Positions 24,321 to 33,811 of a stretch of DNA of 37,457 nucleotides are shown in pieces. The first letter of the stretch is position 1; every line of letters starts with the position of its first letter. The position numbers and the translations under genes are program-made. Under the pieces are notes generated by a model. That model saw nothing but the letters and a program-made list of their open reading frames with translations, had not been told where the DNA came from and searched no databases. Origin of the DNA: an uncultured Agathobaculum sp. Lineage in GTDB: Bacteria > Bacillota > Clostridia > Oscillospirales > Butyricicoccaceae. Where the stretch lies: assembly GCF_944384735.1 (NCBI RefSeq), contig NZ_CALWUN010000021.1, positions 1-37,457 of the forward strand, written 5' to 3'.

Positions 24321-25097
24321 ATGTCATTGGTTTATTCAGACGGCAAGGAATTCCACATTGATCTGCAGAAGGGCGACGTCGGCCGCTACGCGATCCTGCC
24401 GGGCGACCCCGGCCGGTGCGAGAAAATCGCGCAGTATCTGGACAACCCGCGCAAGATCGCGGAAAAGCGCGAATACGTTACCTATGTCGGCGAGCTGTTG
24501 GGTGAAAAGGTCGCCGTCACCTCGACCGGCATCGGCGGCCCGTCCGCCTCGATCGCGATGGAGGAGCTGGTGCACTGCGGCGTGGATACCTTTATCCGTG
24601 TCGGCACGTCGGGCGGCATGCAGCCTGAGGTCTGCGGCGGCGACCTGATCATCGCCACGGGCGCCATCCGTGCCGAGGGCACGACATGCGAGTACGTCCC
24701 GATCGAGTATCCGGCGGTCGCAAACTACGAGGTCGTCAAGGCGCTCGAGGCCGCGGCCAACAAGATGCAGGCGAAGTATCATGTCGGCGTTGTGCAGAGC
24801 AAGGACAACTTCTACGGTCAGCACAGCCCGGAGAGCATGCCCTGCCATGCATGGCTGACCAAGCGCTGGGAGGCGTGGAAGGCCTGCGGCGCGCTCGCGT
24901 CCGAGATGGAGTCGGCCGCGCTGTTCATCACGGCCAGCGTGCGCCGTGTGCGCATGGGCACGGTACTGCTCGTGCTGGCCAACCAGACCCGCCGCGAGAT
25001 GGGCCTGCAGGACGTGGCGGTGTACGACACCGAGCTGGCGGTCAAGACCGCGGTCGCCGGTATCCGCGAACTGATCGAGAGCGACCGGAAGAAATAA
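24321..25097 (+). CDS. udp: Uridine phosphorylase
   Basis: A 258-residue nucleoside phosphorylase family I enzyme that splits uridine with phosphate into uracil and ribose-1-phosphate. Visible landmarks are LPGDPGRCEKIA (phosphate site), TSTGIGGPSASIAMEEL, RVGTSGGMQPEV and the ribose/base-site ASEMESAALF. The length is as for E. coli Udp (253). AAAGGAGGAAACC gives an excellent ribosome site eight bases before the ATG. It stands alone between the feoB stem-loop and its own terminator. The operator before it suggests control by the Crp/Fnr protein encoded opposite. Confidence 0.93.
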   Translation: MSLVYSDGKEFHIDLQKGDVGRYAILPGDPGRCEKIAQYLDNPRKIAEKREYVTYVGELLGEKVAVTSTGIGGPSASIAMEELVHCGVDTFIRVGTSGGMQPEVCGGDLIIATGAIRAEGTTCEYVPIEYPAVANYEVVKALEAAANKMQAKYHVGVVQSKDNFYGQHSPESMPCHAWLTKRWEAWKACGALASEMESAALFITASVRRVRMGTVLLVLANQTRREMGLQDVAVYDTELAVKTAVAGIRELIESDRKK

Positions 25098-25114
25098 TCC
25101 CCCCAAGGCAGCAG

Positions 25115-25153
25115 AAAGCCGCCGCAAACCTTTTGGTTTGCGGCGGCTTTTTT
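25115..25153. terminator. Bidirectional terminator between udp and the Crp/Fnr gene
   Basis: A 16-bp perfect stem (AAAGCCGCCGCAAACC and its complement) with a TTTT loop. Rightward it ends in T6 (25148-25153). Leftward the tract is only TTTC. It separates two convergent genes. Confidence 0.9.
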
Positions 25154-25159
25154 GTCACG

Positions 25160-25837
25160 TCATGGGTTGATCAGCATTTCGCCCGTCGCGATCTTGGCGA
25201 GCGCATCCCGGCTTTCGATGTAATAGCAGTTGGATCGCTTGGATAGGATGTTCAGTGCGCACATCTGCTTGATGATGCGCAGCAGGTGGCGGTAGCTGGT
25301 GTTGAGCGCGTCGGCGCAGTCGGTCATCTGCAGGGTGAACAGGTGGTCGGAGGCGTTGAGCAGGATGAACTGCGCCAGCCGTACCTCGAGCGGGTCGAGC
25401 AGCGTGGTCGAGTAACGCCCCTCGTTGTTCATCTTGCTGGCCAGCATCTCGCAGATGTTACGCACAAAGGTCAGGTCGCCCAGCGGGTCGTTCCGGTACC
25501 GGTTCAGGTTGATGGCGATGCACAGCACGTCCGACATCGCCTTGACGTTGAACTTGAGCGGCTTGCCGAACAGCGAAGACGTCTCGCCGACCAGCGTCTG
25601 GTGCTGGGTGAAGGAGACACAGTTGTTCTTCTCGCTCGAGGTATAGGAAAAGCAGATGGTCTTGCCGCTCATGACGAAAAACAGGTAGTCCGACGGCACG
25701 CCCGCCGTGACCAGATATTCATTGCGTTCAAAGGAGACAAGGTCGGAAATGGCATAGATGTCCAAGGTCATGTACTCCGTCAGCCGCTGCGCCTCGATCA
25801 GCTGCCGTTTCCGGACGAGATTATCCAGTATCTTCAA
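25160..25837 (-). CDS. Crp/Fnr-family transcription regulator (YeiL-like)
   Basis: A protein of about 225 residues with an N-terminal cyclic-nucleotide-binding-type beta-barrel (LVSFERNEYLVTAGVPSDYLFFVMSGK...VGETSSLFG) and a C-terminal winged helix-turn-helix with recognition region LNTSYRHLLRIIKQM. The CRP phosphate-cassette arginine is not apparent, and there is no Fnr-like N-terminal Cys cluster, so the signal is unknown. It resembles E. coli YeiL in this SYRHLLR region. The start is taken as TTG at 25837, seven bases after GGGAG. GTG at 25843 is possible. The frame remains open to 25888, but that codon lies inside the -10 element. It probably activates udp and the hexuronate operon through the two TGAC-N4-GTCA sites. 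Confidence 0.85.
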   Translation of the reverse strand: MKILDNLVRKRQLIEAQRLTEYMTLDIYAISDLVSFERNEYLVTAGVPSDYLFFVMSGKTICFSYTSSEKNNCVSFTQHQTLVGETSSLFGKPLKFNVKAMSDVLCIAINLNRYRNDPLGDLTFVRNICEMLASKMNNEGRYSTTLLDPLEVRLAQFILLNASDHLFTLQMTDCADALNTSYRHLLRIIKQMCALNILSKRSNCYYIESRDALAKIATGEMLINP

Positions 25838-25886
25838 GCCCACCGCTCCCTTTCCCCAAAAATGAAGCGCTTTTGATGATAGAGCC

Positions 25887-25916
25887 ACTATAGCATATTC
25901 ACTACAAAAAAATCAA
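25887..25916 (-). promoter_or_regulatory. Promoter of the Crp/Fnr gene
   Basis: Read leftward: TTGATT (complement of 25911-25916), an 18-base spacer, TATAGT (complement of 25887-25892) with the extended -10 TGC. The TGAC-N4-GTCA site is centred about 68 bases upstream, so autoregulation is possible. Confidence 0.6.
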
Positions 25917-25934
25917 TATATACCGCTTTCGTTT

Positions 25935-25954
25935 GTGATATGTGACACAGGTCA
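25935..25954. promoter_or_regulatory. Crp/Fnr-type operator, site 2 (hexuronate operon)
   Basis: TGAC-ACAG-GTCA at 25943-25954, preceded by GTGATAT as at site 1. Its centre (25948.5) lies 29.5 bases before the -10-like TACATT at 25978-25983, again about -41.5. It sits in the divergent gap between the regulator and the symporter. Confidence 0.6.
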
Positions 25955-25977
25955 TTTTGAGGACGTGTGCAAGATGT

Positions 25978-25983
25978 TACATT
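25978..25983 (+). promoter_or_regulatory. -10 region of the hexuronate operon promoter
   Basis: TACATT, spaced from operator site 2 exactly as TACACT is from site 1. There is no good -35, which fits activator dependence. Transcription would start near 25990, about 36 bases before the symporter ATG. Confidence 0.45.
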
Positions 25984-26025
25984 TAAGGCAGTTCAAGCGC
26001 AAACTTTTTGAAAGGAGCATACAAA

Positions 26026-26783
26026 ATGAGTGGACAAGAGAAAAAGAGAAAAAGAGAAAAGGATTGAGTAAAGCGCTTCGGATTTTTTATGGTGCGGGCG
26101 ACTGCGGCTACACACTTGCCTGTAATGTGGAGACCTACTTCTTCAGCTTCTTCCTGACGAACATGGCCCAGTATTCGATGGGCACGATCTCCGTGCTGAC
26201 AACGGTCATCAGCGTTGTATGCGCGGTGCTCGTCGGCGTTGCGGGCGGCATCATCAACAGCAGCAAGCCGATGAAATGGGGCCGCTACCGCTCGTGGCTG
26301 GTCGTCATCCCGTGGCTGATCCCGCTGATCTACCCGTTCCAGTTCGTCAAGATCGGCGACGGCGTGGTTTCCGGCCTGATCATCATGGCGGCCGCCATCA
26401 TCAGCCACACGCTGTGGCAGTTCCCCTATGGCGCGAGCATCTCGATGATCAGCGTCGCGGGCAAGACGCAGGAGGAGCGCGCGCAGCTGTCCTCGACCCG
26501 CGCGATGTGGAACAGCTTTTCCAAGGTCATCTTCTCGGTGGTCGGCGTGCCGCTGGCTGGCCTGTTCGCCGGCATCCTCGGCACCAAAAACCAGTATGCG
26601 GGCGTGGCGTTCTGCCTCGGCCTTGCCATGGTGATCGGCTACTACGCACATTTCCGCATGTTCGACGGCTATGAAGAAAAGGAGACCGCGAGCACCGCGC
26701 AGAAGGCGCAGTCCAAGGAAAAGACCAGCCTGAAGGACTTGGCCGTTTCCCTGATCCAGAACCCCCGCTGGTCGCGCTGCTGA
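26026..26783 (+). pseudogene. GPH-type sugar/hexuronide:cation symporter, N-terminal part (out of frame)
   Basis: AAAGGAG lies nine bases before the ATG at 26026, but that frame reads only 13 codons (MSGQEKK...) to TGA. From about 26061 the family sequence (GLSKALRIFYGAGDCGYTL, then membrane helices) runs in another frame to a stop at 26783. Between them lie three perfect copies of AGAGAAAA. With two copies the ATG frame would read straight into GLSKALRIF. Proteins of this family import glycosides, pentosides or hexuronides with Na+ or H+, and the operon implies uronates or their oligomers. A second lesion, a C5 run at 26762-26766 one C short, ends this fragment after IQNPRWSRC instead of IQNPPLVALL. 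Translation from another start cannot be excluded. Confidence 0.75.
26037..26060 (+). repeat. Three perfect tandem copies of an octamer in the symporter 5' coding region
   Basis: (AGAGAAAA)x3, beginning four codons after the ATG. Eight is not a multiple of three, so each gain or loss shifts the frame. As read (three copies) the gene is out of frame; with two or five copies it would be in frame. Confidence 0.85.
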
Positions 26784-27406
26784 TCGCCTGCATCGCGCCC
26801 TATGTTTACGTTTTCGTCACCTCCGGCATTGCGATCTACTACTTCGACTACGTCGTCAACCAGAGCGGCATGCTCTCCATTTACATCATGATCTCCAGCT
26901 TCGTCAGCATCCTCGGCTCGTACCTGTGCAAAAAGCTGGTGCGCGCGCTGACCGCCCGCAAGACCTTCCTGTTCGCGCTGCTGTTCATGGCGGCCTGCTC
27001 GGGCGCGGCCTTCCTGCGGTACGAGCACATGTATGAGGTCATCGTACTGATGAGCCTGGTGCAGCTGGGCTTTGGCATCATCATTGCCAGCCAGCCGATG
27101 CTGTACTCCGACGTCATCATCTTCAACGAATGGAAAACCGGCAAGAACGCCGCTGGCTGGATCACCGGCCTGCAGATGGTGCCGCTCAACGTCGGCATCG
27201 TCTCGCGCGGCATCATCATCTCCGCATGCCTGGCGCTGGCCAACTTCGACCCCAACAACGTGCTCGACGTTGTGCCGCCCGAGCTGAAAACCGGCATCTG
27301 CGTGGCCTTTATGATCATCCCCGGCATCGTGCTGCTGGCGGGCGCGCTGATCTTCGGCTTTGGCTTCCGTCTGACCAAGGACAAGGTCGAGCAGCATCTG
27401 CTATGA
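26784..27406 (+). pseudogene. GPH-type symporter, C-terminal part
   Basis: The frame restored by adding one C at 26762-26766 continues LVALLIACIAPYVYVFVTSG, followed by about five more membrane helices, and ends at 27406 (a possible internal start is the ATG at 26870). With the C restored and two octamers instead of three, the gene would encode about 457 residues, the normal length for the family. No ribosome site precedes 26870, so this part is unlikely to be made by itself. It lies upstream of the GH28 gene, with a hairpin between. Confidence 0.75.
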
Positions 27407-27421
27407 TACCATTCGCCATCT

Positions 27422-27450
27422 GAACCCGGCACGGCATCCCCGCCGGGTTC
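27422..27450 (+). terminator. Hairpin between symporter and GH28 genes
   Basis: A 9-bp perfect stem (GAACCCGGC with GCCGGGTTC) is followed only by CATTTG. More likely a message-stability or attenuating hairpin than a full terminator. Confidence 0.4.
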
Positions 27451-27471
27451 CATTTGAAAAGAGGGACGACC

Positions 27472-28827
27472 ATGCAATATTATGTGAAAGATTTCGGCGC
27501 GCAAGGCGACGGCACGGCCAACGACGCCGCTGCCATTCAGGCAGCCATTGACGCTTGCGCGGCGGCGGGCGGCGGACGTGTTGTGCTGGAGAGCGGCCAT
27601 ACCTATTACTCCAGTTCGATCATCCTCAAGCCGGGCGTCGACCTGCATCTGGAGCGCGGCAGCGTGCTCAAGGCGCACAGCGATCTAGAAACCTATTTCC
27701 ATCCAAACGGCGGCGCCAAGGACGACGGCGTCGACCGTGTCGGCACGCCGGTCACGCTCAAGCCGTCCTATGCGTTCATCTACGCCAAGGACGCAGACCA
27801 TATCGCCATCTCGGGTGCGGGCGCGATCGACGGCAACGCCTATGCGTTTGTCGGACGGGTCAGCCAGTATTACGTCACAGGCGACTTTTACCCCCGTCCG
27901 ACGCTGATCTATGTCGAGCACTGCAACCACATTTCCTTTACCGATGTGATCATGCGCAACGCACCGTTCTGGACGCTGCATCCGGCTGGCTGCGACGACG
28001 TGCTGATCTCGCAGATCCGCATCCTCAATGATCTTGATGTCGCCAATTCCGACGGCATCGACCCCGACCATTCCTCGAACGTGCGCATTCTGGGCTGCCA
28101 TATCACCTGCGCGGATGACTGCATCTGCCTGAAATCCTCGGCAGGCAACATGGAATACGGCCCGTGCCGCAATATTGTGATCGCCAACTGCACGCTGACC
28201 TCGACCTCGGCCGCCATCAAGATCGGCACCGAGGGCACGGGTGATTTCGAAAATGTCGTGGTGGATAACTGCGTGATTTCGGATTCCAACCGTGGCCTGT
28301 CCATTCAGATCCGCGACGGCGGTCATGTCAAAAACGTGTCGTTCTCCAACATTATCATCGGTACGCGCCGCTTTGCCGACTGCTGGTGGGGCTGCGCCGA
28401 GCCGATCACGATCACCACGCACAACCGCGATGACAACACCGCCTCCGGCCACATTTCGGGCATCCGTTTCCGCAACATCACCTGCGACAGCGAAAACGGC
28501 GTGCTGCTTTCCGGCCGGGACGACAACCACATCGAGGATGTGCTGTTCGACAATGTGCAGATCACGGTACGCGCCAAAAGCAAATGGGAGCGCGGTTTGT
28601 ACGACCTGCGCCCAGGCATCCGCCAGACCATCGAGCACATCCCGAGTGCGGGCTTCTATATGCGCCGCGCGGATGATGTGACGCTGCGCAACTGCCGTGT
28701 CCGCTTTGCCGGCGGGCAGCTGGACGATTTCGGCGAAGCGGTGCGCTGCGAAGATTGCCAGAATGTCAAGCTCGAGCAGTTTGACGGCAAAGCTGCGCGT
28801 CCCGGTCTGGAAGATATCATCCTCTGA
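27472..28827 (+). CDS. Glycoside hydrolase family 28 protein (cytoplasmic pectin-fragment hydrolase)
   Basis: A 451-residue right-handed parallel beta-helix protein. It opens with the pectinase-type YYVKDFGAQGDGTANDAAAIQ. Of the GH28 catalytic motifs it keeps NSDG (in VANSDGIDPDHS) and the acidic pair in CADDCICLKS. The usual GHG is replaced by SAA in STSAAIKIGTE, so its exact specificity is uncertain. There is no signal peptide, so it should act inside the cell on imported oligogalacturonides or related uronides. GAGGGA is eight bases before the ATG at 27472. Its place before uxaC fits release of free uronic acid for that enzyme. Confidence 0.85.
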   Translation: MQYYVKDFGAQGDGTANDAAAIQAAIDACAAAGGGRVVLESGHTYYSSSIILKPGVDLHLERGSVLKAHSDLETYFHPNGGAKDDGVDRVGTPVTLKPSYAFIYAKDADHIAISGAGAIDGNAYAFVGRVSQYYVTGDFYPRPTLIYVEHCNHISFTDVIMRNAPFWTLHPAGCDDVLISQIRILNDLDVANSDGIDPDHSSNVRILGCHITCADDCICLKSSAGNMEYGPCRNIVIANCTLTSTSAAIKIGTEGTGDFENVVVDNCVISDSNRGLSIQIRDGGHVKNVSFSNIIIGTRRFADCWWGCAEPITITTHNRDDNTASGHISGIRFRNITCDSENGVLLSGRDDNHIEDVLFDNVQITVRAKSKWERGLYDLRPGIRQTIEHIPSAGFYMRRADDVTLRNCRVRFAGGQLDDFGEAVRCEDCQNVKLEQFDGKAARPGLEDIIL

Positions 28828-28858
28828 CCCGCGCCGCACCTGCGAAGGAGAAAGTACG

Positions 28859-30265
28859 ATGAAAACTTTTATCAACGATGATTTTCTGCTGAAAAGCGAG
28901 GCGGCGCGCATCCTTTATCACGAGCATGCGGCCAAAATGCCGATCTTCGACTACCACTGCCACCTCAACCCGCAGGAGATCTATGAGAATGTGCGCTTTG
29001 ACGACATCGCGCACGCATGGCTGGGCGGCGACCACTACAAGTGGCGCGTCATGCGCGCCAACGCAGTGCCCGAGCGCTGCATCACAGGCGACGCGCCCGG
29101 CCGTGAGAAGTTCGGCCGCTTCGCCGAGGTCATGCCCCGCCTGGTCGGCAACCCGATCTACCACTGGTCGCACCTCGAGCTGCTGTGCTTCTTCGGCATC
29201 GACGACCTGCTCGACCCGACGACTGCGGACGCGATCTGGGACAAGGCCAATGCCAAGCTGCAAAGCCCGGCGGGGGCATCGCGTGCCCTCATTCAGCAGA
29301 GCAACGTGCGTGCGCTGTGCACGACCGACGACCCGGCGGACGATCTTCATTGGCACAAGGCGCTCGCGGCGGATGCTTCGTTCGATGTGCGCGTGCTGCC
29401 GACCTTCCGCCCGGAAAAGGCGCTCAACATCGTTGACCCCGGCTATCCCGCCTATCTGGAAAAGCTGGGCGCGGCAGCGGACGTGACCATCCGCACGACC
29501 GACGACCTCAAGCAGGCGCTGGTGCAGCGCATCGCGTTCTTCGCGGACGCGGGCTGCCGCCTGTCCGACCACTCGTTCGGCTCGCCCGACTTCACAGTCT
29601 GGGACGAGGCCGCGGCGGAAGAAGCCATGCGCAAGGCGCTGACGGGCGAGACGCCGACCGATCATGAGGCCGCGGCCTACCAGTCGCTGATGATGGACTT
29701 CCTCGGCGCGCAGTATGCCGACCGCGATTGGGCGATGCAGCTGCACATGGGCGCCATCCGCAACCTGAACACCAAGCTGTACCGCGCGCTCGGCGCGGAC
29801 GTCGGCGGTGACGCCATCGGCGACCCGATCGCGGCCGCGTCGCTGGCCGCCCTGCTCGACCGCATGGCCGCGCGCAACAAACTGCCCAAGACCATCCTGT
29901 ACACGCTCAACGCCGCCGATAACGACAAGCTGATCGCGACCGCAGGCTGTTTCCAGGACGAGACCGCCGCAGGCAAAATCCAGTTCGGCTCGGCCTGGTG
30001 GTTCAACGACCACTATGACGGCATGGTTGCCCAGCTTAAGAGCCTTGCCAACATCGGCGTGCTCAGCCGCTTTGTCGGCATGCTGACCGACTCGCGCTCG
30101 TTCCTGTCCTACCCGCGCCACGAGTACTTCCGCCGCATCCTGTGCAACCTGATCGGCGGCTGGGTCGAGGACGGCATGGCGCCGGCCGATTACGGCCTGC
30201 TCGGCAGCATGGTGGAGGATATCTGCTTCAATAATGTTTGGAAATATATCGGTTTGAATCGATAA
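28859..30265 (+). CDS. uxaC: Glucuronate (uronate) isomerase
   Basis: A 468-residue metal-dependent hydrolase-fold enzyme that converts D-glucuronate to D-fructuronate and D-galacturonate to D-tagaturonate in the cytoplasm. The N-terminal metal motif is FDYHCHLNPQEI. The conserved WRVMRANAVPE, MQLHMGAIRN, SAWWFNDHYDGM and GMLTDSRSFLSYPRHEYFRR are all present, and the length is as for E. coli UxaC (470). GGAG lies seven bases before the ATG. It follows the GH28 gene by 31 bases and precedes uxuA by 19, clearly one operon. Confidence 0.96.
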   Translation: MKTFINDDFLLKSEAARILYHEHAAKMPIFDYHCHLNPQEIYENVRFDDIAHAWLGGDHYKWRVMRANAVPERCITGDAPGREKFGRFAEVMPRLVGNPIYHWSHLELLCFFGIDDLLDPTTADAIWDKANAKLQSPAGASRALIQQSNVRALCTTDDPADDLHWHKALAADASFDVRVLPTFRPEKALNIVDPGYPAYLEKLGAAADVTIRTTDDLKQALVQRIAFFADAGCRLSDHSFGSPDFTVWDEAAAEEAMRKALTGETPTDHEAAAYQSLMMDFLGAQYADRDWAMQLHMGAIRNLNTKLYRALGADVGGDAIGDPIAAASLAALLDRMAARNKLPKTILYTLNAADNDKLIATAGCFQDETAAGKIQFGSAWWFNDHYDGMVAQLKSLANIGVLSRFVGMLTDSRSFLSYPRHEYFRRILCNLIGGWVEDGMAPADYGLLGSMVEDICFNNVWKYIGLNR

Positions 30266-30284
30266 CAAGGAGGAACCCCCCTGT

Positions 30285-31334
<1,050 letters not shown>

Positions 31335-31369
31335 CTTTGATTTTATCAGAACAGAGAGGAAGGATTTCT

Positions 31370-32986
31370 GTGAAACTTTGTCTGGAAGCGATGCAGGATA
31401 AGGCGGCGTGGGAGTCCGTCGGCGTCAAGCTGCCCCAGTTCGACGTAGCCAAGATGCGCGCGCAGACGGCGGAGACCCCGGTTTGGGTGCACTTCGGCGC
31501 GGGCAACATCTTCCGCGGCTTTGTCGCGATGCTGCAGCAGCGCCTGCTGAACGAGGGCGAGGCCACCTGCGGCATCATCGCGGGCGACACCTTCGACTAC
31601 GACATCATCAAGAAGATCTACAAGCCGCACGACGAGCTGACCATGATGGTCGGCCTCAAGCCGGACGGCTCGACCCAGCGCGAGATCGTTGCGTCCATCG
31701 CGGACAGTGTGTGCGCGGACAGCTCGGACGCCGCCGAGATGGAAAAGCTGCGTCAGATCTTCGTCAACCCCTCGCTGCAGATGGTCAGCTTCACGATCAC
31801 CGAAAAGGGCTACGCGCTGCGCAACATCCAGGGCGAGCTGATGCCGGTGGTCGTCGAGGATATGAAGGCCGGCCCGTCCGGCGCGCGCCACGCGATGAGC
31901 ATGGTCGCGGCGCTGATGTACGAGCGCTACAAGGCGGGTGCCTACCCGATCGCGCTGGCCAGCATGGACAACTGCTCGCACAACGGCGAAAAGCTGCGAG
32001 GCAGCGTGCTCGAGGTCGTTGAGGCGTGGCAGCAGAACGGTCTGGTCGACGACGGCTTTGTCGCCTATATGCAGGACGAGAAGCGCGTTGCCTTCCCGTG
32101 GAGCATGATCGACAAGATCACCCCGCGCCCGGCCAAGGAAGTGGAAAACGCGCTGCTGGCAGACGGCATCGAGGATATGGAACCGATCGTCACCAGCCGC
32201 AACACCTTCATCGCGCCGTTTGTCAACGCCGAGATCCCGCAGTATCTGGTCGTGGAGGACAACTTCCCGAACGGCCGTCCGGCGCTCGAAAAGGCGGGCG
32301 TCTATATGACCGACCGCGACACGGTCAACAAGACCGAGCGCATGAAAGTCACCACCTGCTTAAACCCGCTGCACACCGCGCTAGCGGTCTACGGCTGTCT
32401 GCTGGGCTACACCAGCATCGCCGCCGAGATGCAGGACGCCGAACTCAAGGGTCTCATTGAGCGCATCGGCTACGACGAGGGCATGCCGGTCGTGACCGAC
32501 CCGGGCATCATCAAGCCCGCGGACTTCATCGCCGAGGTCGTCGGCCAGCGTTTCCCGAACCCGTTTATCCCGGACACCCCGCAGCGCATCGCGACCGATA
32601 CCTCCCAAAAAATCCCGATCCGCTTTGGCGAGACGATCAAGAGCTACATCGCGTCCGATGAACTGGACGTCAAGAGCCTGACGTTCATCCCGCTCGCCAT
32701 CGCAGGCTGGCTGCGCTACCTGCTCGGCGTGGACGACAAGGGCGAAACGATGGAGGTCTCCTCCGACCCGATGCTCGAAACGCTGCAGCAGCAGCTGGCA
32801 GGCATCGAGTTGGGCAAGCCCGCATCCGTCGGCGACAAGCTGCGCCCGATTTTGTCCAATGAGGCGGTCTTTGCCGCCGATCTGGTCGCCTGCGGCCTTG
32901 CCGACAAGATCGAAGAGATGTTCGGCAAGCTGATCGCCGGCCCGGGCGCGGTGCGCGCCACGCTGCAGGAATACCTGCGCAGCTAA
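31370..32986 (+). CDS. uxuB: Fructuronate reductase / D-mannonate oxidoreductase (mannitol dehydrogenase family)
   Basis: A 538-residue polyol/uronate dehydrogenase of the long-chain mannitol dehydrogenase family. The NAD(H) loop is WVHFGAGNIFRGF near residue 45, and the catalytic region KTERMKVTTCLNPLHTALAVYG carries the conserved Lys, Asn and His. Beside uxuA the best call is reduction of D-fructuronate to D-mannonate. Activity on tagaturonate cannot be excluded by sequence. The start is GTG at 31370 with GAGAGGAAGG upstream; upstream in-frame codons overlap the ribosome site. It follows uxuA by 35 bases. Confidence 0.88.
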   Translation: MKLCLEAMQDKAAWESVGVKLPQFDVAKMRAQTAETPVWVHFGAGNIFRGFVAMLQQRLLNEGEATCGIIAGDTFDYDIIKKIYKPHDELTMMVGLKPDGSTQREIVASIADSVCADSSDAAEMEKLRQIFVNPSLQMVSFTITEKGYALRNIQGELMPVVVEDMKAGPSGARHAMSMVAALMYERYKAGAYPIALASMDNCSHNGEKLRGSVLEVVEAWQQNGLVDDGFVAYMQDEKRVAFPWSMIDKITPRPAKEVENALLADGIEDMEPIVTSRNTFIAPFVNAEIPQYLVVEDNFPNGRPALEKAGVYMTDRDTVNKTERMKVTTCLNPLHTALAVYGCLLGYTSIAAEMQDAELKGLIERIGYDEGMPVVTDPGIIKPADFIAEVVGQRFPNPFIPDTPQRIATDTSQKIPIRFGETIKSYIASDELDVKSLTFIPLAIAGWLRYLLGVDDKGETMEVSSDPMLETLQQQLAGIELGKPASVGDKLRPILSNEAVFAADLVACGLADKIEEMFGKLIAGPGAVRATLQEYLRS

Positions 32987-33166
32987 CTATGCCTCCCCCC
33001 TCCCCCGACCGCGGCCGCATAAGCAGGCCGGGATGAATGCTGTAAAGTGATTGTCCCCGCACGGCTGCAGCTTGCCTGCGGCCAAGGACATTGGCACGGT
33101 CGAACGCACCAGAACCCGTCGCGCAATGGCGCGTTATATTTGAAACACGAAACGGAGAATGCCAAA
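32987..33166. other. 180-base gap between uxuB and eda
   Basis: Begins with a C-rich stretch and a weak 5-bp hairpin (CGGCC...GGCCG near 33012-33030). No T-tract terminator, convincing promoter or coding frame is seen. Read-through from uxuB to eda is plausible. Confidence 0.4.
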
Positions 33167-33811
33167 ATGAATGCAATGGAAAAAAGGGTGCAGGAGATCG
33201 GCGTTGTGCCGGTCATCAAACTTAACCACCCGGAGCGGGACGCCGTCCCGCTGGCCAAGGCGCTGATCGCCGGCGGCGTGCCGATAGCGGAGGTCACGTT
33301 CCGTGCGGCAGGCGCCGCCACCGCCATCCAGCTGATGCGTGAAAATTTCCCGGAGATGCTCGTCGGCGCGGGCACGGTGCTCACCACCGCACAGGTCGAT
33401 GAGGCCGTTGCGGCGGGCGCACAGTTTATCGTCACCCCCGGTATGGATCCTGAAATCGTCGCTTACTGCCAGAAAATCGGCATCCAGATCTTCCCCGGCT
33501 GCACCACCCCGACCGATTATCATACCGCGTACGAGTTTGGCTTGGAAGTGCTCAAGTTCTTCCCCGCCGAGCAGTCCGGCGGCATCGCCAAAATCAAGGC
33601 GATGAGCGCCCCGTTCCCGATGTTCAAAATCATGCCGACCGGCGGCATTTCGCTGAAGAACCTCGCCGACTACGTCAAGAACCCGGTCATCGCGGCCTGC
33701 GGCGGCTCGTACATGGTCACCGCTGACCTGATCGACAACGGCAAGTGGGATGAGATCACCGACCTGTGCCGGCAGTCGGTCGAGATCGTAAAGGCGGCGC
33801 GCAATGGCTGA
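33167..33811 (+). CDS. eda: 2-keto-3-deoxy-6-phosphogluconate (KDPG) aldolase
   Basis: A 214-residue class I aldolase that splits KDPG into pyruvate and glyceraldehyde-3-phosphate. The catalytic Glu is in IAEVTFRAAGA, GAGTVLT follows, the Schiff-base Lys is in EVLKFFPAE, and PTGGIS binds phosphate. The length is standard. CGGAG lies nine bases before the ATG at 33167. It completes the uronate pathway. The next gene starts inside its last codons, so a close functional link with that protein is likely. Confidence 0.95.
   Translation: MNAMEKRVQEIGVVPVIKLNHPERDAVPLAKALIAGGVPIAEVTFRAAGAATAIQLMRENFPEMLVGAGTVLTTAQVDEAVAAGAQFIVTPGMDPEIVAYCQKIGIQIFPGCTTPTDYHTAYEFGLEVLKFFPAEQSGGIAKIKAMSAPFPMFKIMPTGGISLKNLADYVKNPVIAACGGSYMVTADLIDNGKWDEITDLCRQSVEIVKAARNG

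Noticed and set aside
25838-25888. Longer N-terminus for the Crp/Fnr regulator starting at 25888
   Set aside because: The GTG at 25886-25888 overlaps the extended -10 element, so it cannot be in the transcript; a proper ribosome site serves 25837/25843.
26037-26060. Programmed -1 ribosomal frameshift as the main explanation of the symporter frame change
   Set aside because: G-AAA-AAG could slip and would give the right frame, but there is no clear stimulatory stem just downstream, and simple loss of one octamer also restores the frame; kept only as an alternative.
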